Origin: Synechococcus sp. PCC 7335
GTDB lineage: Bacteria; Cyanobacteriota; Cyanobacteriia; Phormidesmidales; Phormidesmidaceae
Direction of reading: 5' to 3'
NCBI RefSeq assembly: GCF_000155595.1
Contig: NZ_DS989905.1
Span: 509,040-573,039 of the forward strand
DNA: 64,000 nt
Shown: positions 37,436 through 45,542 of the stretch, one piece after another
How positions within the stretch are numbered: the stretch's first letter is position 1
How the letters are laid out: every line of letters starts with the position of its first letter
The notes under the pieces: model-generated
Seen by the model: the letters and a program-made list of their open reading frames with translations, nothing else
What the model was told of the DNA's origin: nothing
Database searches by the model: none
Translations under genes and position numbers: made by a program

Positions 37436-37996
37436 ATGGTACAAGCGGCTTCCAAATCACTGACATTACAGGAATTTCTGCAGCTACCAGAAACCAAACC
37501 TGCCAGTGAATATATTGATGGAAAAATTATTCAAAAGCCGATGCCAAAGGGACGCCATAGCCGCCTACAAGGAAAGCTTTGTGCCACTATCAATCAAGTC
37601 GCAGAGGAATCTAAACTAGCCTACGCTTTCCCAGAATTGAGATGTAGCTTTGGTGGGCGATCCATTGTTCCAGATGTAGCAGTTTTTGGTTGCGACCGGA
37701 TTCCGTTTACGTCAACCGACGAAGTCCCCGATAGCTTTGACCTACCTCCTGATTGGACAATCGAAATTCTTTCTCCAGACCAACGACCCAATAAGGTATT
37801 AGGAAATATCCTTCATTGTTTAGAGCATGGCAGTCATCTGGGTTGGTTTATTGATCCTGATGACCGTAGCATTCTAGTATTTCAATCAAAGCAACAGCCT
37901 ATTTTATGGCAACCTGAACAGCACCTTCCTGTTTTGCCTAAGGTGGAATTAACCCTTACCGTTCCTCAGATATTTTCCTGGTTAAAAATGGGGTAA
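37436..37996 (+). CDS. Uma2-family (PD-(D/E)XK-like) protein
   Basis: The ATG at 37436 is chosen; a GTG three codons upstream is possible. The product has 186 residues. The Uma2/DUF820 pattern is clear: LTLQEFLQLPETKPASEYID, GGRSIVPDVAVFGCDRIP with the catalytic Asp in PDVAVF, the acidic residue in WTIEILSPDQRPNK, and LGWFIDPDDRSILVF. Such genes are greatly expanded in cyanobacteria and are thought to have a restriction-endonuclease-like fold of uncertain role. Its presence in the locus is probably incidental. Confidence 0.88.
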   Translation: MVQAASKSLTLQEFLQLPETKPASEYIDGKIIQKPMPKGRHSRLQGKLCATINQVAEESKLAYAFPELRCSFGGRSIVPDVAVFGCDRIPFTSTDEVPDSFDLPPDWTIEILSPDQRPNKVLGNILHCLEHGSHLGWFIDPDDRSILVFQSKQQPILWQPEQHLPVLPKVELTLTVPQIFSWLKMG

Positions 37997-38073
37997 CGAT
38001 TGATCACGAGATCGATATAATTCAACAGTTCATATAAGGCTCCCGTACCCAATGCCCCTTAACCGGTGACGGC

Positions 38074-39534
38074 ATGAACCCAGCTCAATTGTCTCAAAAT
38101 GCAACCTGCATTGATCGCGAACTCACCTGGTTCAACACCTTCTTAGAACATCGCATCAAACTATATTTTGAAGGCGAACCACCACCAGACAATCTGCTTG
38201 CACTGATCCCACCACCGAAGCTGTCCCAAACCGATGCACCCTACGCCACAATTGTGCATCACCTGCAACTACAGCCATCAGAACGCCTAGTCCTCTGCCT
38301 GTGCCTGATCCCCCACCTCAAGCCCTACCTCCTCGACACATTTTTTATCCATAACCAAAACCTCGATCGCGGCTATACCGAATTCGGTGGCCTCACCGGC
38401 AATTCTCACAGCGGTTTTCTCCCTACCTGTGAAACGGCCATATTTTTACTCGCCGGTGACAACCTCTCCGCCCGCATCCGATACGACAGCATTTTCCAGC
38501 CTAAGCATATCCTATTCACCCTGGGCATCCTCACTCTCGACTATCAACACTTCAACGAACCCCCTCTATCTGCCGCCATTAACCTAAGCCCTGAATATCG
38601 CCAACTGCTCATCACAGGAAAGCCCTACACCCCCAGCTTTAGTAACGAATTCCCAGCCCAAGAAATCACTACCGCATTAGTCTGGGATGATCTTGTGCTC
38701 GATCCTGCCACCCGCCAGGAGATTGACCATATTCTCACCTGGATTCAAAACAAGGACCTCCTGATGGAACACTGGCAGCTAAAACAGCGAGTCAAGCCAG
38801 GCTATCGCAGTCTTTTCTATGGTCCTCCGGGTACCGGCAAAACCCTAACGGCCTGTTTACTTGGAAAAAAAGCAGGTTTACCCGTTTTCCGAGTCGAGCT
38901 ATCAAAAGTCCTGTCAAAATACATCGGAGAAACCGAAAAGAACCTGGCCATGCTGTTTGATCAGGCACAGTATCACGATTGGATCTTATTTTTTGACGAA
39001 GCCGACTCCCTATTTGGTAAACGCATAGAGTCCCAAACATCTAATGACCGAGCTGCCAACCAACAGGTTTCGTATCTGTTACAACGGATTGAAGACTATT
39101 CTGGTCTTGTTATTCTAGCTACAAATTTACAGTCCCACTTAGACAATGCCTTTGCCCGCCGGTTTCAATCCATGATCCGGTTTCCTAAACCCAATGCCGA
39201 GCAACGATTGCGACTATGGCTAGATACCTTTATGAACAAGCCCTTCCAAGTGGCTAAGGATGTAGACTTTAAAGGTTTAGCCAATGAGCACGAGCTAACA
39301 GGCGGCAATATTATTAATATCCTGCACTACGCCTGTATTAAAGCTGTTAGCCGTAAACCACAAAAAGTCTGCAAAGACGATGTGCTCAACGGTATTCAGC
39401 GCGAGCTACAAAAAGAAGGCAATCTCAGTCGAAGAGCAAGAAACACCTTTCGAGATAGCCTACCAACAATCACCAAAGGAAATAGTCATCGCCCTGTAGA
39501 ACAACCGCTATGGTTTGACTCATATGGCAAATAG
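38074..39534 (+). CDS. AAA+ ATPase of the injection system (Afp15 type), second copy
   Basis: A 486-residue ATPase with a divergent N-domain of about 220 residues and one AAA+ module: Walker A GPPGTGKT (about 250-257), Walker B ILFFDEADSLF (about 305-315), and LQSHLDNAFARRFQSMIRFP as sensor-2 segment. The AAA module closely resembles that of the gene at 31231 (both read KYIGETEKNL and FGKR), but the N-domains differ. The two are therefore specialised paralogues rather than a recent duplication. Having two in one locus suggests separate assembly and cargo roles, or a mixed ring. Confidence 0.9.
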   Translation: MNPAQLSQNATCIDRELTWFNTFLEHRIKLYFEGEPPPDNLLALIPPPKLSQTDAPYATIVHHLQLQPSERLVLCLCLIPHLKPYLLDTFFIHNQNLDRGYTEFGGLTGNSHSGFLPTCETAIFLLAGDNLSARIRYDSIFQPKHILFTLGILTLDYQHFNEPPLSAAINLSPEYRQLLITGKPYTPSFSNEFPAQEITTALVWDDLVLDPATRQEIDHILTWIQNKDLLMEHWQLKQRVKPGYRSLFYGPPGTGKTLTACLLGKKAGLPVFRVELSKVLSKYIGETEKNLAMLFDQAQYHDWILFFDEADSLFGKRIESQTSNDRAANQQVSYLLQRIEDYSGLVILATNLQSHLDNAFARRFQSMIRFPKPNAEQRLRLWLDTFMNKPFQVAKDVDFKGLANEHELTGGNIINILHYACIKAVSRKPQKVCKDDVLNGIQRELQKEGNLSRRARNTFRDSLPTITKGNSHRPVEQPLWFDSYGK

Positions 39535-39552
39535 AAGGTGAAAAGGCACTCA

Positions 39553-39843
39553 TTAAGAATCAGTAGCTTGTTCCACAAGCCTCTGAAGGTACTGAAGCGC
39601 TTCCTGTGGCGAGAGTAAGATAAATTCGCCCTGACACAGCAGCTCATACTGCCCACTTCGATACCCATGCGCTGAAATTAATTTCTTTTCCATAGCCTCA
39701 GTCGCCAGTGCGTACAGTTGGTTCGCACTAATGGTATCCAGTTCCAAATTCATTCTATTTTTGAGAGTATCTAACCCTGGTGAATTGAACTCACCAGACG
39801 ACTGATCATTTTGCTCATTCGATTGGTCACCATCATGATTCAT
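39553..39843 (-). CDS. Small hypothetical protein
   Basis: A 96-residue protein opposite in direction to its neighbours. The N-terminal 25 residues are hydrophilic (NHDGDQSNEQNDQSSGEFNS), followed by LNRMNLELDT-like helix and the compact segment YELLCQGEFILLSPQEALQY. No family is recognised. The even composition and clear start support a real gene. Its relation to the injection system is unknown. Confidence 0.5.
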   Translation of the reverse strand: MNHDGDQSNEQNDQSSGEFNSPGLDTLKNRMNLELDTISANQLYALATEAMEKKLISAHGYRSGQYELLCQGEFILLSPQEALQYLQRLVEQATDS

Positions 39844-40769
39844 AGAGAACTATAAAATAACGACGCTAGGAAATATAGTAACCAAATTTAATGCGGAGCG
39901 AATGAGGCATTACGCACGGACCTGCGACACTCTCGTTAACGCGCCATCTACTGAACCCCCTCCGCAACACCACAAAGTTGTTACATGTATCCGATTTTAC
40001 CCTTCAGGCCTAGCCCTCTGACGTGCCTAGCTCCATCTTATCGCCACAGACCTTATCTAAAGAGAGCAGTGCCTGCCATACCTAAGGCACACCAATACAC
40101 AGCAGAACAAAGGCCTCTCAGCAACAACAACTCATAAAGAAAAATATATTTCTTTTGTTACCAAAAAGTTCGTTGCTCAGCTGCTTCGCGAGAAATTACT
40201 AATACCCCCATTTCAAATCCGTTATTTCTTTTGGCAAGATGGAATCCTCATTATTCCCATGGGGAAATTGAAATTCGCGGTATTTTGTAAAGCGTTATGA
40301 ATTTATAGCGCCAGAAACAGAGAAGTATCGTTAACTGGAAAAAGATGGTATAAATTAAATGCTAAATGCAATTAGGAGCCGCTCGGCTCCCAATTGCAAG
40401 TGATCCTATCTCTAAGCTTTCGTCTTTTAGAAGACTTTGAGAAGATACTCGTATTCTAAGTGAAACAATAATTGGGAAAGCCTTTTGAGGGCTTGATAGC
40501 CCGACTAACGGTCTATTCTATCAGATCTAAAAGGCCTGCATAACCGGAGTTATTTCGCTTAGCTTTTTATAAAAGACCTAGTTTGTTGTTTAGGAGGTTA
40601 GCTCATGGCAATCTTCTAAAACGTTGTTGACCCGTTAACTATAGTTACTGTTCGCGAACGTTTTGATTGAAGCAATACTACTAACTAAAGTAACAGTGCC
40701 TTCCGTCAACTGAGTTTTTGATGTTGCGATAGAAGCCACAACAATACATCCGAAAGGAGAATCACCAGC
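39844..40769. promoter_or_regulatory. Long non-coding leader of the sheath operon with a strong hairpin
   Basis: 926 bases without a gene precede the sheath gene. At 40367-40398 a 14-base inverted repeat with one mismatch and a 4-base loop (tgcaattaggagcc / ggctcccaattgca) forms a stable hairpin about 370 bases upstream of the start, without a T-run. It could be an attenuator, a processing site or the end of a small RNA. The region should hold the promoter for the highly expressed sheath and tube genes. Confidence 0.5.
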
Positions 40770-42482
40770 ATGGCTTTAGACTACTTTGCACCAGGTGTTT
40801 ACGTTGAAGAAGTAGACCGGGGCAGTCGTCCGATCGATGGCGTTAGCCTGAGTGTCGCCGGGTTTGTGGGGTTTACAGAAGATGTTCGGAGCGATGCCGA
40901 ACTGTTTGAACCCATGATGATTACCACCTGGGGGCAGTATCTCGAATTTTTCGCTAAACCTGGCTCCGACGGATTCACCGACTTTGGGGCTTATTTACCC
41001 TTTGCAGTACAAGGCTGGTTTATGAATGGCGGCGGGCGCTGCTGGGTCGTTAGCATCGGCACCCAGCTACCCGGTTCACCACAACCCACCGCCGCTGAAA
41101 CAGCTACGAAAATGCCCACCTCCAATGGCAAGCCCTCCATATCCTGTTATCTCAAGGACTCAGAAGCATCCGAAGGTGCCTCATTAGCCCTCCCCGCCAG
41201 CAGTGGCCGCCTGACGGTTGTCGTTAAAAATAGCGAACCCAAGCCATTGTCCGACGATGCCGATGAAAATGCCGAACCACCACTCAATAATGGTGAATAT
41301 TTCACCATTGAGGTGAAAAGTGGGAGTGAGACTCTCCAGACTTATGAGCACCTCACCATGAATTCAGAGGTAGAAACAACAATCGCCGACTATGCTGTTA
41401 CTGCTCTCGAAGACTCACCCGTGCTCAACTTCGAAGATACCTCCCAGGTAGGACAAGCCCTTTCACGGCGTCCGGCCAATGGTGTCTATGAAATTTCTCC
41501 ACCGCCATATGTAAGCTCTCCAGATCGCTTCAATCGTGACCTACAAGGCAATCGAGATGAGCGCACAGGCATTCAAGGACTTTATGAAATTGATGAAGTC
41601 GCGATGGTAGCTTGCCCTGATCTGTTATTGGCCTACGAAAACCGGCTAATTAACCTAGACCAAGTCCATGGGGTCATGGAAATGATGCTCAGCATGTGTG
41701 AAAACTCATTTCCAGGTCCAGCCTACCGCATGGCCGTGATTGATCCGCCCCCCATAAAACCTAGTAAAGGCATGGAGCCAGTCGCTCCAAGTCGGCAACG
41801 CCCGGCAGATGTCGCCACGTGGCTAAAGTTGTTTAACCGTCGCTCCATGTTTGGAGCTACCTATTATCCCTGGGTTAAGGTGCCCAATCCCCGTGACGGC
41901 GGAAAACCAAAGTTAGTCCCACCTTCAGGGCACATGATGGGGATTTGGTGTCGTACGGACCAAGACCGTGGTGTCTTCAAAGCACCCGCCAATGAAACAC
42001 CGCGCGGGGTGATTGGGTTAGCCTATGAGACAAACATGCGGGAGCAAGAGTTACTCAATCCATTGGGCATCAACTGTATCCGAAACTTTGCTAGCTACAA
42101 CCGGGGTCTCAAAGTTTGGGGGGCTCGCACCTTAGTCGAGCCTGACAATGTGCAGTGGCGCTATATCAGCGTCCGCAGGCTCTTAAGCTACATTGAAAAG
42201 TCCATCGAAATGGGCACCCAGTGGGTTGTTTTTGAACCCAACGATTCAGACCTATGGGCGCGGGTGAGTCGCACAGCTAGTAACTTTTTAGAAAGACTAT
42301 GGCGTGATGGGGCGTTATTTGGTAGCTCTCCGTCAGAGTCGTTTTATGTCAAGTGCGATGCCGAACTCAACACCGAAGAAACCATCAAGTTAGGACGCCT
42401 CTACGTCGAAATTGGCGTATGCCCCGTACGTCCAGCAGAATTCGTTATTTTCCGAATTAGCCAGTGGGCACCTAATCAATAG
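40770..42482 (+). CDS. Contractile tail sheath protein
   Basis: A 570-residue sheath subunit. The N-terminus LDYFAPGVYVEEVDRGSRPI, then SVAGFVGFT, is the hallmark of phage and eCIS sheaths (Afp2-4 type), and the C-terminal domain has WGARTLVEPDNVQWRYISVR and SDLWARVSRTASNFLERLWR. Subunits form the helical jacket that shortens to drive the tube. The AAGGAG site before the ATG is strong. Only one sheath gene is seen, whereas Afp-type particles have three. The central insert at residues about 105-225 is probably a surface-exposed domain. Confidence 0.95.
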   Translation: MALDYFAPGVYVEEVDRGSRPIDGVSLSVAGFVGFTEDVRSDAELFEPMMITTWGQYLEFFAKPGSDGFTDFGAYLPFAVQGWFMNGGGRCWVVSIGTQLPGSPQPTAAETATKMPTSNGKPSISCYLKDSEASEGASLALPASSGRLTVVVKNSEPKPLSDDADENAEPPLNNGEYFTIEVKSGSETLQTYEHLTMNSEVETTIADYAVTALEDSPVLNFEDTSQVGQALSRRPANGVYEISPPPYVSSPDRFNRDLQGNRDERTGIQGLYEIDEVAMVACPDLLLAYENRLINLDQVHGVMEMMLSMCENSFPGPAYRMAVIDPPPIKPSKGMEPVAPSRQRPADVATWLKLFNRRSMFGATYYPWVKVPNPRDGGKPKLVPPSGHMMGIWCRTDQDRGVFKAPANETPRGVIGLAYETNMREQELLNPLGINCIRNFASYNRGLKVWGARTLVEPDNVQWRYISVRRLLSYIEKSIEMGTQWVVFEPNDSDLWARVSRTASNFLERLWRDGALFGSSPSESFYVKCDAELNTEETIKLGRLYVEIGVCPVRPAEFVIFRISQWAPNQ

Positions 42483-42597
42483 TGTTTAATCGACAATGTT
42501 TATATAGTCTTATTGGCTAGTAATAAAACAGAGTTCTGTTCTATCGGTAGCCACCTGAATCCATCTCGTCTATGACCAAGGAGTAAAGAGTCATATC

Positions 42598-43092
42598 ATG
42601 GCTGAGCTAACTAAGCCAATTGCCCCCAGTAGTTTTTACCTAGAATTAGCAGGGGTCTGTGAAGGCGAAAAATCCGTATTCAAGAGTGTTAACATCCCCG
42701 ACTATTCCCCCAAGGTTCAGGGCGGACAACAAGCTGTAGGTACCACCAAAGGCGGTAAAACAGTTTGGCAAGTCAATTCAGCCGGTTTTGAAGGACTGTT
42801 CACCTTTGACTGTGTTTGTATTGCCAGTGGTGACAGTGATAGCACCAGCAAAAAGCTCTATGAGTGGTTTGAAAAATGTTTGCCAGCCTCGAATGGCGGT
42901 AAAAGTACCTGGACCGACAACAAAGTCGACGGCAGTATTACCGCCTATAACACGGATGGTGAAGAAGTTGCTAAGTGGCAGTTTGCGGAGGCTTGGCCAT
43001 CCAAATATAAGTGTGCCGATCTCGATGTCACAGCCGATGCTTACATCGAAGAAACCTACACCATTACCTGCGAAAAATTTAACCGTACCTAG
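42598..43092 (+). CDS. Tail tube protein (gp19 family), copy 1
   Basis: A 164-residue tube-family protein. SSFYLELAGVCEGEKSVFKS, then KLYEWFEKCLPASNGGKSTW, and a C-terminal strand EETYTITCEKFNR fit the gp19/Hcp-like beta-barrel. AAGGAG lies upstream. Its cysteine content is unusually high for a tube subunit. It is the gene directly after the sheath, so it is a candidate main tube protein. Confidence 0.88.
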   Translation: MAELTKPIAPSSFYLELAGVCEGEKSVFKSVNIPDYSPKVQGGQQAVGTTKGGKTVWQVNSAGFEGLFTFDCVCIASGDSDSTSKKLYEWFEKCLPASNGGKSTWTDNKVDGSITAYNTDGEEVAKWQFAEAWPSKYKCADLDVTADAYIEETYTITCEKFNRT

Positions 43093-43139
43093 TAATTGAG
43101 AGCCCGTAATTTAGGTCCAGTAATTTAGCAAGAGAAAAA

Positions 43140-43622
43140 ATGGTTCAATATCTTACCAATTCAAAGTTTTACTTTGAAATTGATGGCGTGACATCATTAG
43201 CATTGAAAACCTGTAGTGGCCCAGAAATTGAAATGGAGGTCGCTGGAGGAGACGCGGCCATTGGTGTGACTAAAGATGCCAAAACCCAAACCCAGGCAAC
43301 GATTGGGAACGTGAAATACAACAGTACCATCACCTTGACCTATGTAGCTGGGAATGAAAGCGATCACCAGAAGTTATCCGACTGGTACAACGATTGTCAC
43401 CCAGATGCTTTCTCTGGCGGGGCCTCTAAGGCCATGGATAGCCGTAAAACAGGTTCCCTGGTGATTTATAATCCTAATGCAAAGGAGGCAATGCGATATA
43501 ACTTTACCGACTTATTTCCTGGCACTAAAAAACAAATCGGTAGCTTAGCGGTTGATAGTGGCGGTAGCTTAGCTGAAGATACTTTAGAACTCTTTTTTAC
43601 TCAAGTTGTTCGAGTTGCATAA
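43140..43622 (+). CDS. Tail tube protein (gp19 family), copy 2
   Basis: A 160-residue paralogue of the preceding gene: SKFYFEIDGVTSLALKTCSG, VAGNESDHQKLSDWYNDCHP and a C-terminal ELFFTQVVRVA strand. It is 47 bases downstream of copy 1 and in the same operon. The two share the gp19 fold and the SKKLYEWF/QKLSDWYN position but are clearly diverged, as expected of subunits with different positions in the tube. Confidence 0.88.
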   Translation: MVQYLTNSKFYFEIDGVTSLALKTCSGPEIEMEVAGGDAAIGVTKDAKTQTQATIGNVKYNSTITLTYVAGNESDHQKLSDWYNDCHPDAFSGGASKAMDSRKTGSLVIYNPNAKEAMRYNFTDLFPGTKKQIGSLAVDSGGSLAEDTLELFFTQVVRVA

Positions 43623-43627
43623 GGCGG

Positions 43628-44113
43628 ATGGTCTTTCCTGAAATTTTAACAAAAGCCCGATTCTACTTAGAACTAAGACTAGACGGTAGCGTTGATTCCA
43701 CCGATGGTTACTTTATGGAATGTTCTGGATTTCAGCGGTCACAAGATGTGATCGAAATTTCTGAAGTAACACCCCAAGTTTGGGGTAAAGATGGTCGCAG
43801 TAGTGGCCATGTGGTGCAATCCAAAATTCCAGGTAACAGTTCTTATACCAACATTACCCTGAAGCGCGGTCTCACCATTTCCACAGCCTTTTGGGATTGG
43901 ATGGATACTATTAGCATGGGAAACTGGAACGATCAGCGGCGTAATGGCGCATTGTGTCTCTATGGCCAATCCGGAAAAGAACAATTTCGATTTGAATTCA
44001 CAGGGGCTTGGCCCGTCACCTATAAAATCTCTGATCTGGATGTTAATGGTGCCGAACACAATATAGAAGAAGTCGAAATTGCGGTGGAATCCCTCAAACG
44101 GTTAAAAGTTTAA
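43628..44113 (+). CDS. Tail tube protein (gp19 family), copy 3
   Basis: A 161-residue tube protein of the more classic type: TKARFYLELRLDGSVDSTDG, VTPQVWGKDGRSSGHVVQSK, ITLKRGLTISTAFWDWMDTI and EEVEIAVESLKRL at the end. The ITLKRG-x-FWDW motif is the family hallmark. It starts five bases after the previous stop with GGCGG as ribosome-binding site. It is likely a baseplate-proximal tube ring (Afp1/5 division of labour is the model). Confidence 0.92.
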   Translation: MVFPEILTKARFYLELRLDGSVDSTDGYFMECSGFQRSQDVIEISEVTPQVWGKDGRSSGHVVQSKIPGNSSYTNITLKRGLTISTAFWDWMDTISMGNWNDQRRNGALCLYGQSGKEQFRFEFTGAWPVTYKISDLDVNGAEHNIEEVEIAVESLKRLKV

Positions 44114-44134
44114 CTTTATAAGGAAAGGTAGGTT

Positions 44135-44599
44135 ATGACAGCGATTCAATTAGGAAACGATCTTGGGTTAGCCCCCCCCAAGGCACGCCCTTCCCTCAAA
44201 CCTATAGAACCTGTGGTTCCATCATCGTCAGAACCCCAGGCTCCAGCCTCGTCCATCACAAGTTCATCCTTAGAAGATGTCGAGGCGCAGAGCCCCTTCC
44301 AATCTGGGACACAAACAGAGTTTAGCTTTGAGTTGCCCATTGGTTATATGGATGCCATGGGTCAATCTCATCGTCAGGGCATCATGCGGTTGGCCCGCAC
44401 AGTCGATGAAATTTCCCCCATGTCCGATCCACGGGTACAGGCAAATCCAGCCTATGCCACGGTGATTATTCTGGCCCAGGTAATTTTATCCCTAGGGACT
44501 TTACCAGAGGTGAGTCCGGTGGTGATTGAAAATATGTTTGCCGGGGATCTTAATTACTTACAAAATTTCTACCGCAAAATTAATCGCCTTGAAGACTAA
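44135..44599 (+). CDS. Tail-assembly-chaperone-like protein
   Basis: A 154-residue protein with a Pro/Ser-rich first 60 residues. The compact domain EFSFELPIGYMDAMGQSHRQ, GIMRLARTVDEISPMSDPRV and VIENMFAGDLNYLQNFYRKI follows. The pattern of a strand, then the G-x-MR-x-A/P-T motif, a DE, and a final DL-x-YLQ-x-FY helix resembles phage tail assembly chaperones (gpE/gp41 type), and the gene has the same location between tube genes and the large tail protein. The role is inferred from fold-level similarity and position. Confidence 0.65.
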   Translation: MTAIQLGNDLGLAPPKARPSLKPIEPVVPSSSEPQAPASSITSSSLEDVEAQSPFQSGTQTEFSFELPIGYMDAMGQSHRQGIMRLARTVDEISPMSDPRVQANPAYATVIILAQVILSLGTLPEVSPVVIENMFAGDLNYLQNFYRKINRLED

Positions 44600-44635
44600 A
44601 ATCATCGTCTAATAACCTAGAGAAAAGGTTCACCC

Positions 44636-44926
44636 ATGAACAGTCACAGCCGAAGTCACAGCCGAGAAAATCCCATGACCGGGGCTGAAAATGCGACCTT
44701 TCTTCCCCCCTTTAGCTCGGTGGCCAATCCAGTCGGTTTTGTTGCGCCCGCTATTTTACAAAGCCATCAGCCGTTAGCAGTTAGGCGAATGATGGCAAAG
44801 GTGGCCGTTAGGCTAGCCCATGACCCCATGGCCATGCAACTATTTTGCGATCGGATTTATCAGTTGCTCTCTGAGGATGTGCGATCTCAGCATGAACGCG
44901 CCCATCGCCATAGCAAACGCTATTAG
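44636..44926 (+). CDS. Small injection-system protein with conserved C-terminal helix
   Basis: A 96-residue protein in the tail operon. The N-terminus is Ser/His-rich and low in structure. The C-terminal half is helical: RMMAKVAVRLAHDPMAMQLF, then the amphipathic CDRIYQLLSEDVRSQHERAH. That last helix resembles the end of the large protein at 45543 (EVYSLLRQRLCLEQERRG). The family name is unknown to me, but the position between chaperone-like and tube genes marks it as part of the machine. Confidence 0.65.
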   Translation: MNSHSRSHSRENPMTGAENATFLPPFSSVANPVGFVAPAILQSHQPLAVRRMMAKVAVRLAHDPMAMQLFCDRIYQLLSEDVRSQHERAHRHSKRY

Positions 44927-44996
44927 CATCTATGCTAATAGCGTTTAAACAGAGTAAACCACCATCAAAATTAATGATCGACAGGAGGTGATCAGA

Positions 44997-45539
44997 ATGG
45001 CGAACGGCAACCAATCTGCCGTATCAAGTGTTGCAGACTACGTAACCACTAATCGCTTCTACGTTGAAATCGAAAGCAAGATCACCGCCTCTTTTACAGA
45101 ATGTACTGGGTTAGGCGTGCAAGTTAAAAAAGAGACCGTGGAAGAAGGTGGCTTAAACGATCAACAACGCATTCTATTAGGCAAGCCAGACTTTTCAGAC
45201 GTCACTCTTAAACGGGGTCTCAGTGGCAATCAAGTATTTTGGGATTGGCTCAGCGCCTTGTTTGCACCACGAGACGAAGGAACAGGAATTAAAGAACATC
45301 GCCGAAACATTAACATTTTGGTCTTTAACCAAGCTGGAAACATTCAACAATGTTGGACCTTGATCGGTGCGGTTCCTATCGGTTGGCAGGCACCATCGCT
45401 TCAAGCCGATGGTAGTACTGTGGCCATTGAGGAACTTACCTTAGCCTATGAAGGCCTAAATGTCACCTTTGGCAATGGCGGCGGCGGCGCGATCATACTG
45501 GACAATCGTTCCAAAACTGGCTTTTTTGTGAGCAACTAA
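44997..45539 (+). CDS. Tail tube protein (gp19 family), copy 4
   Basis: The ATG at 44997 follows a textbook AGGAGGTGATC ribosome-binding site, so it is preferred over the in-frame GTG at 44988. The product has 180 residues with gp19 hallmarks: TTNRFYVEIESKITASFTEC, TLKRGLSGNQVFWDWLSALF and EELTLAYEGL. A Gly-rich stretch and 15 extra residues end the protein. It is separated from the other three tube genes by the chaperone-like and helix genes, as Afp5-type inner-tube/baseplate adaptors often are. Confidence 0.92.
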   Translation: MANGNQSAVSSVADYVTTNRFYVEIESKITASFTECTGLGVQVKKETVEEGGLNDQQRILLGKPDFSDVTLKRGLSGNQVFWDWLSALFAPRDEGTGIKEHRRNINILVFNQAGNIQQCWTLIGAVPIGWQAPSLQADGSTVAIEELTLAYEGLNVTFGNGGGGAIILDNRSKTGFFVSN

Positions 45540-45542
45540 CCT

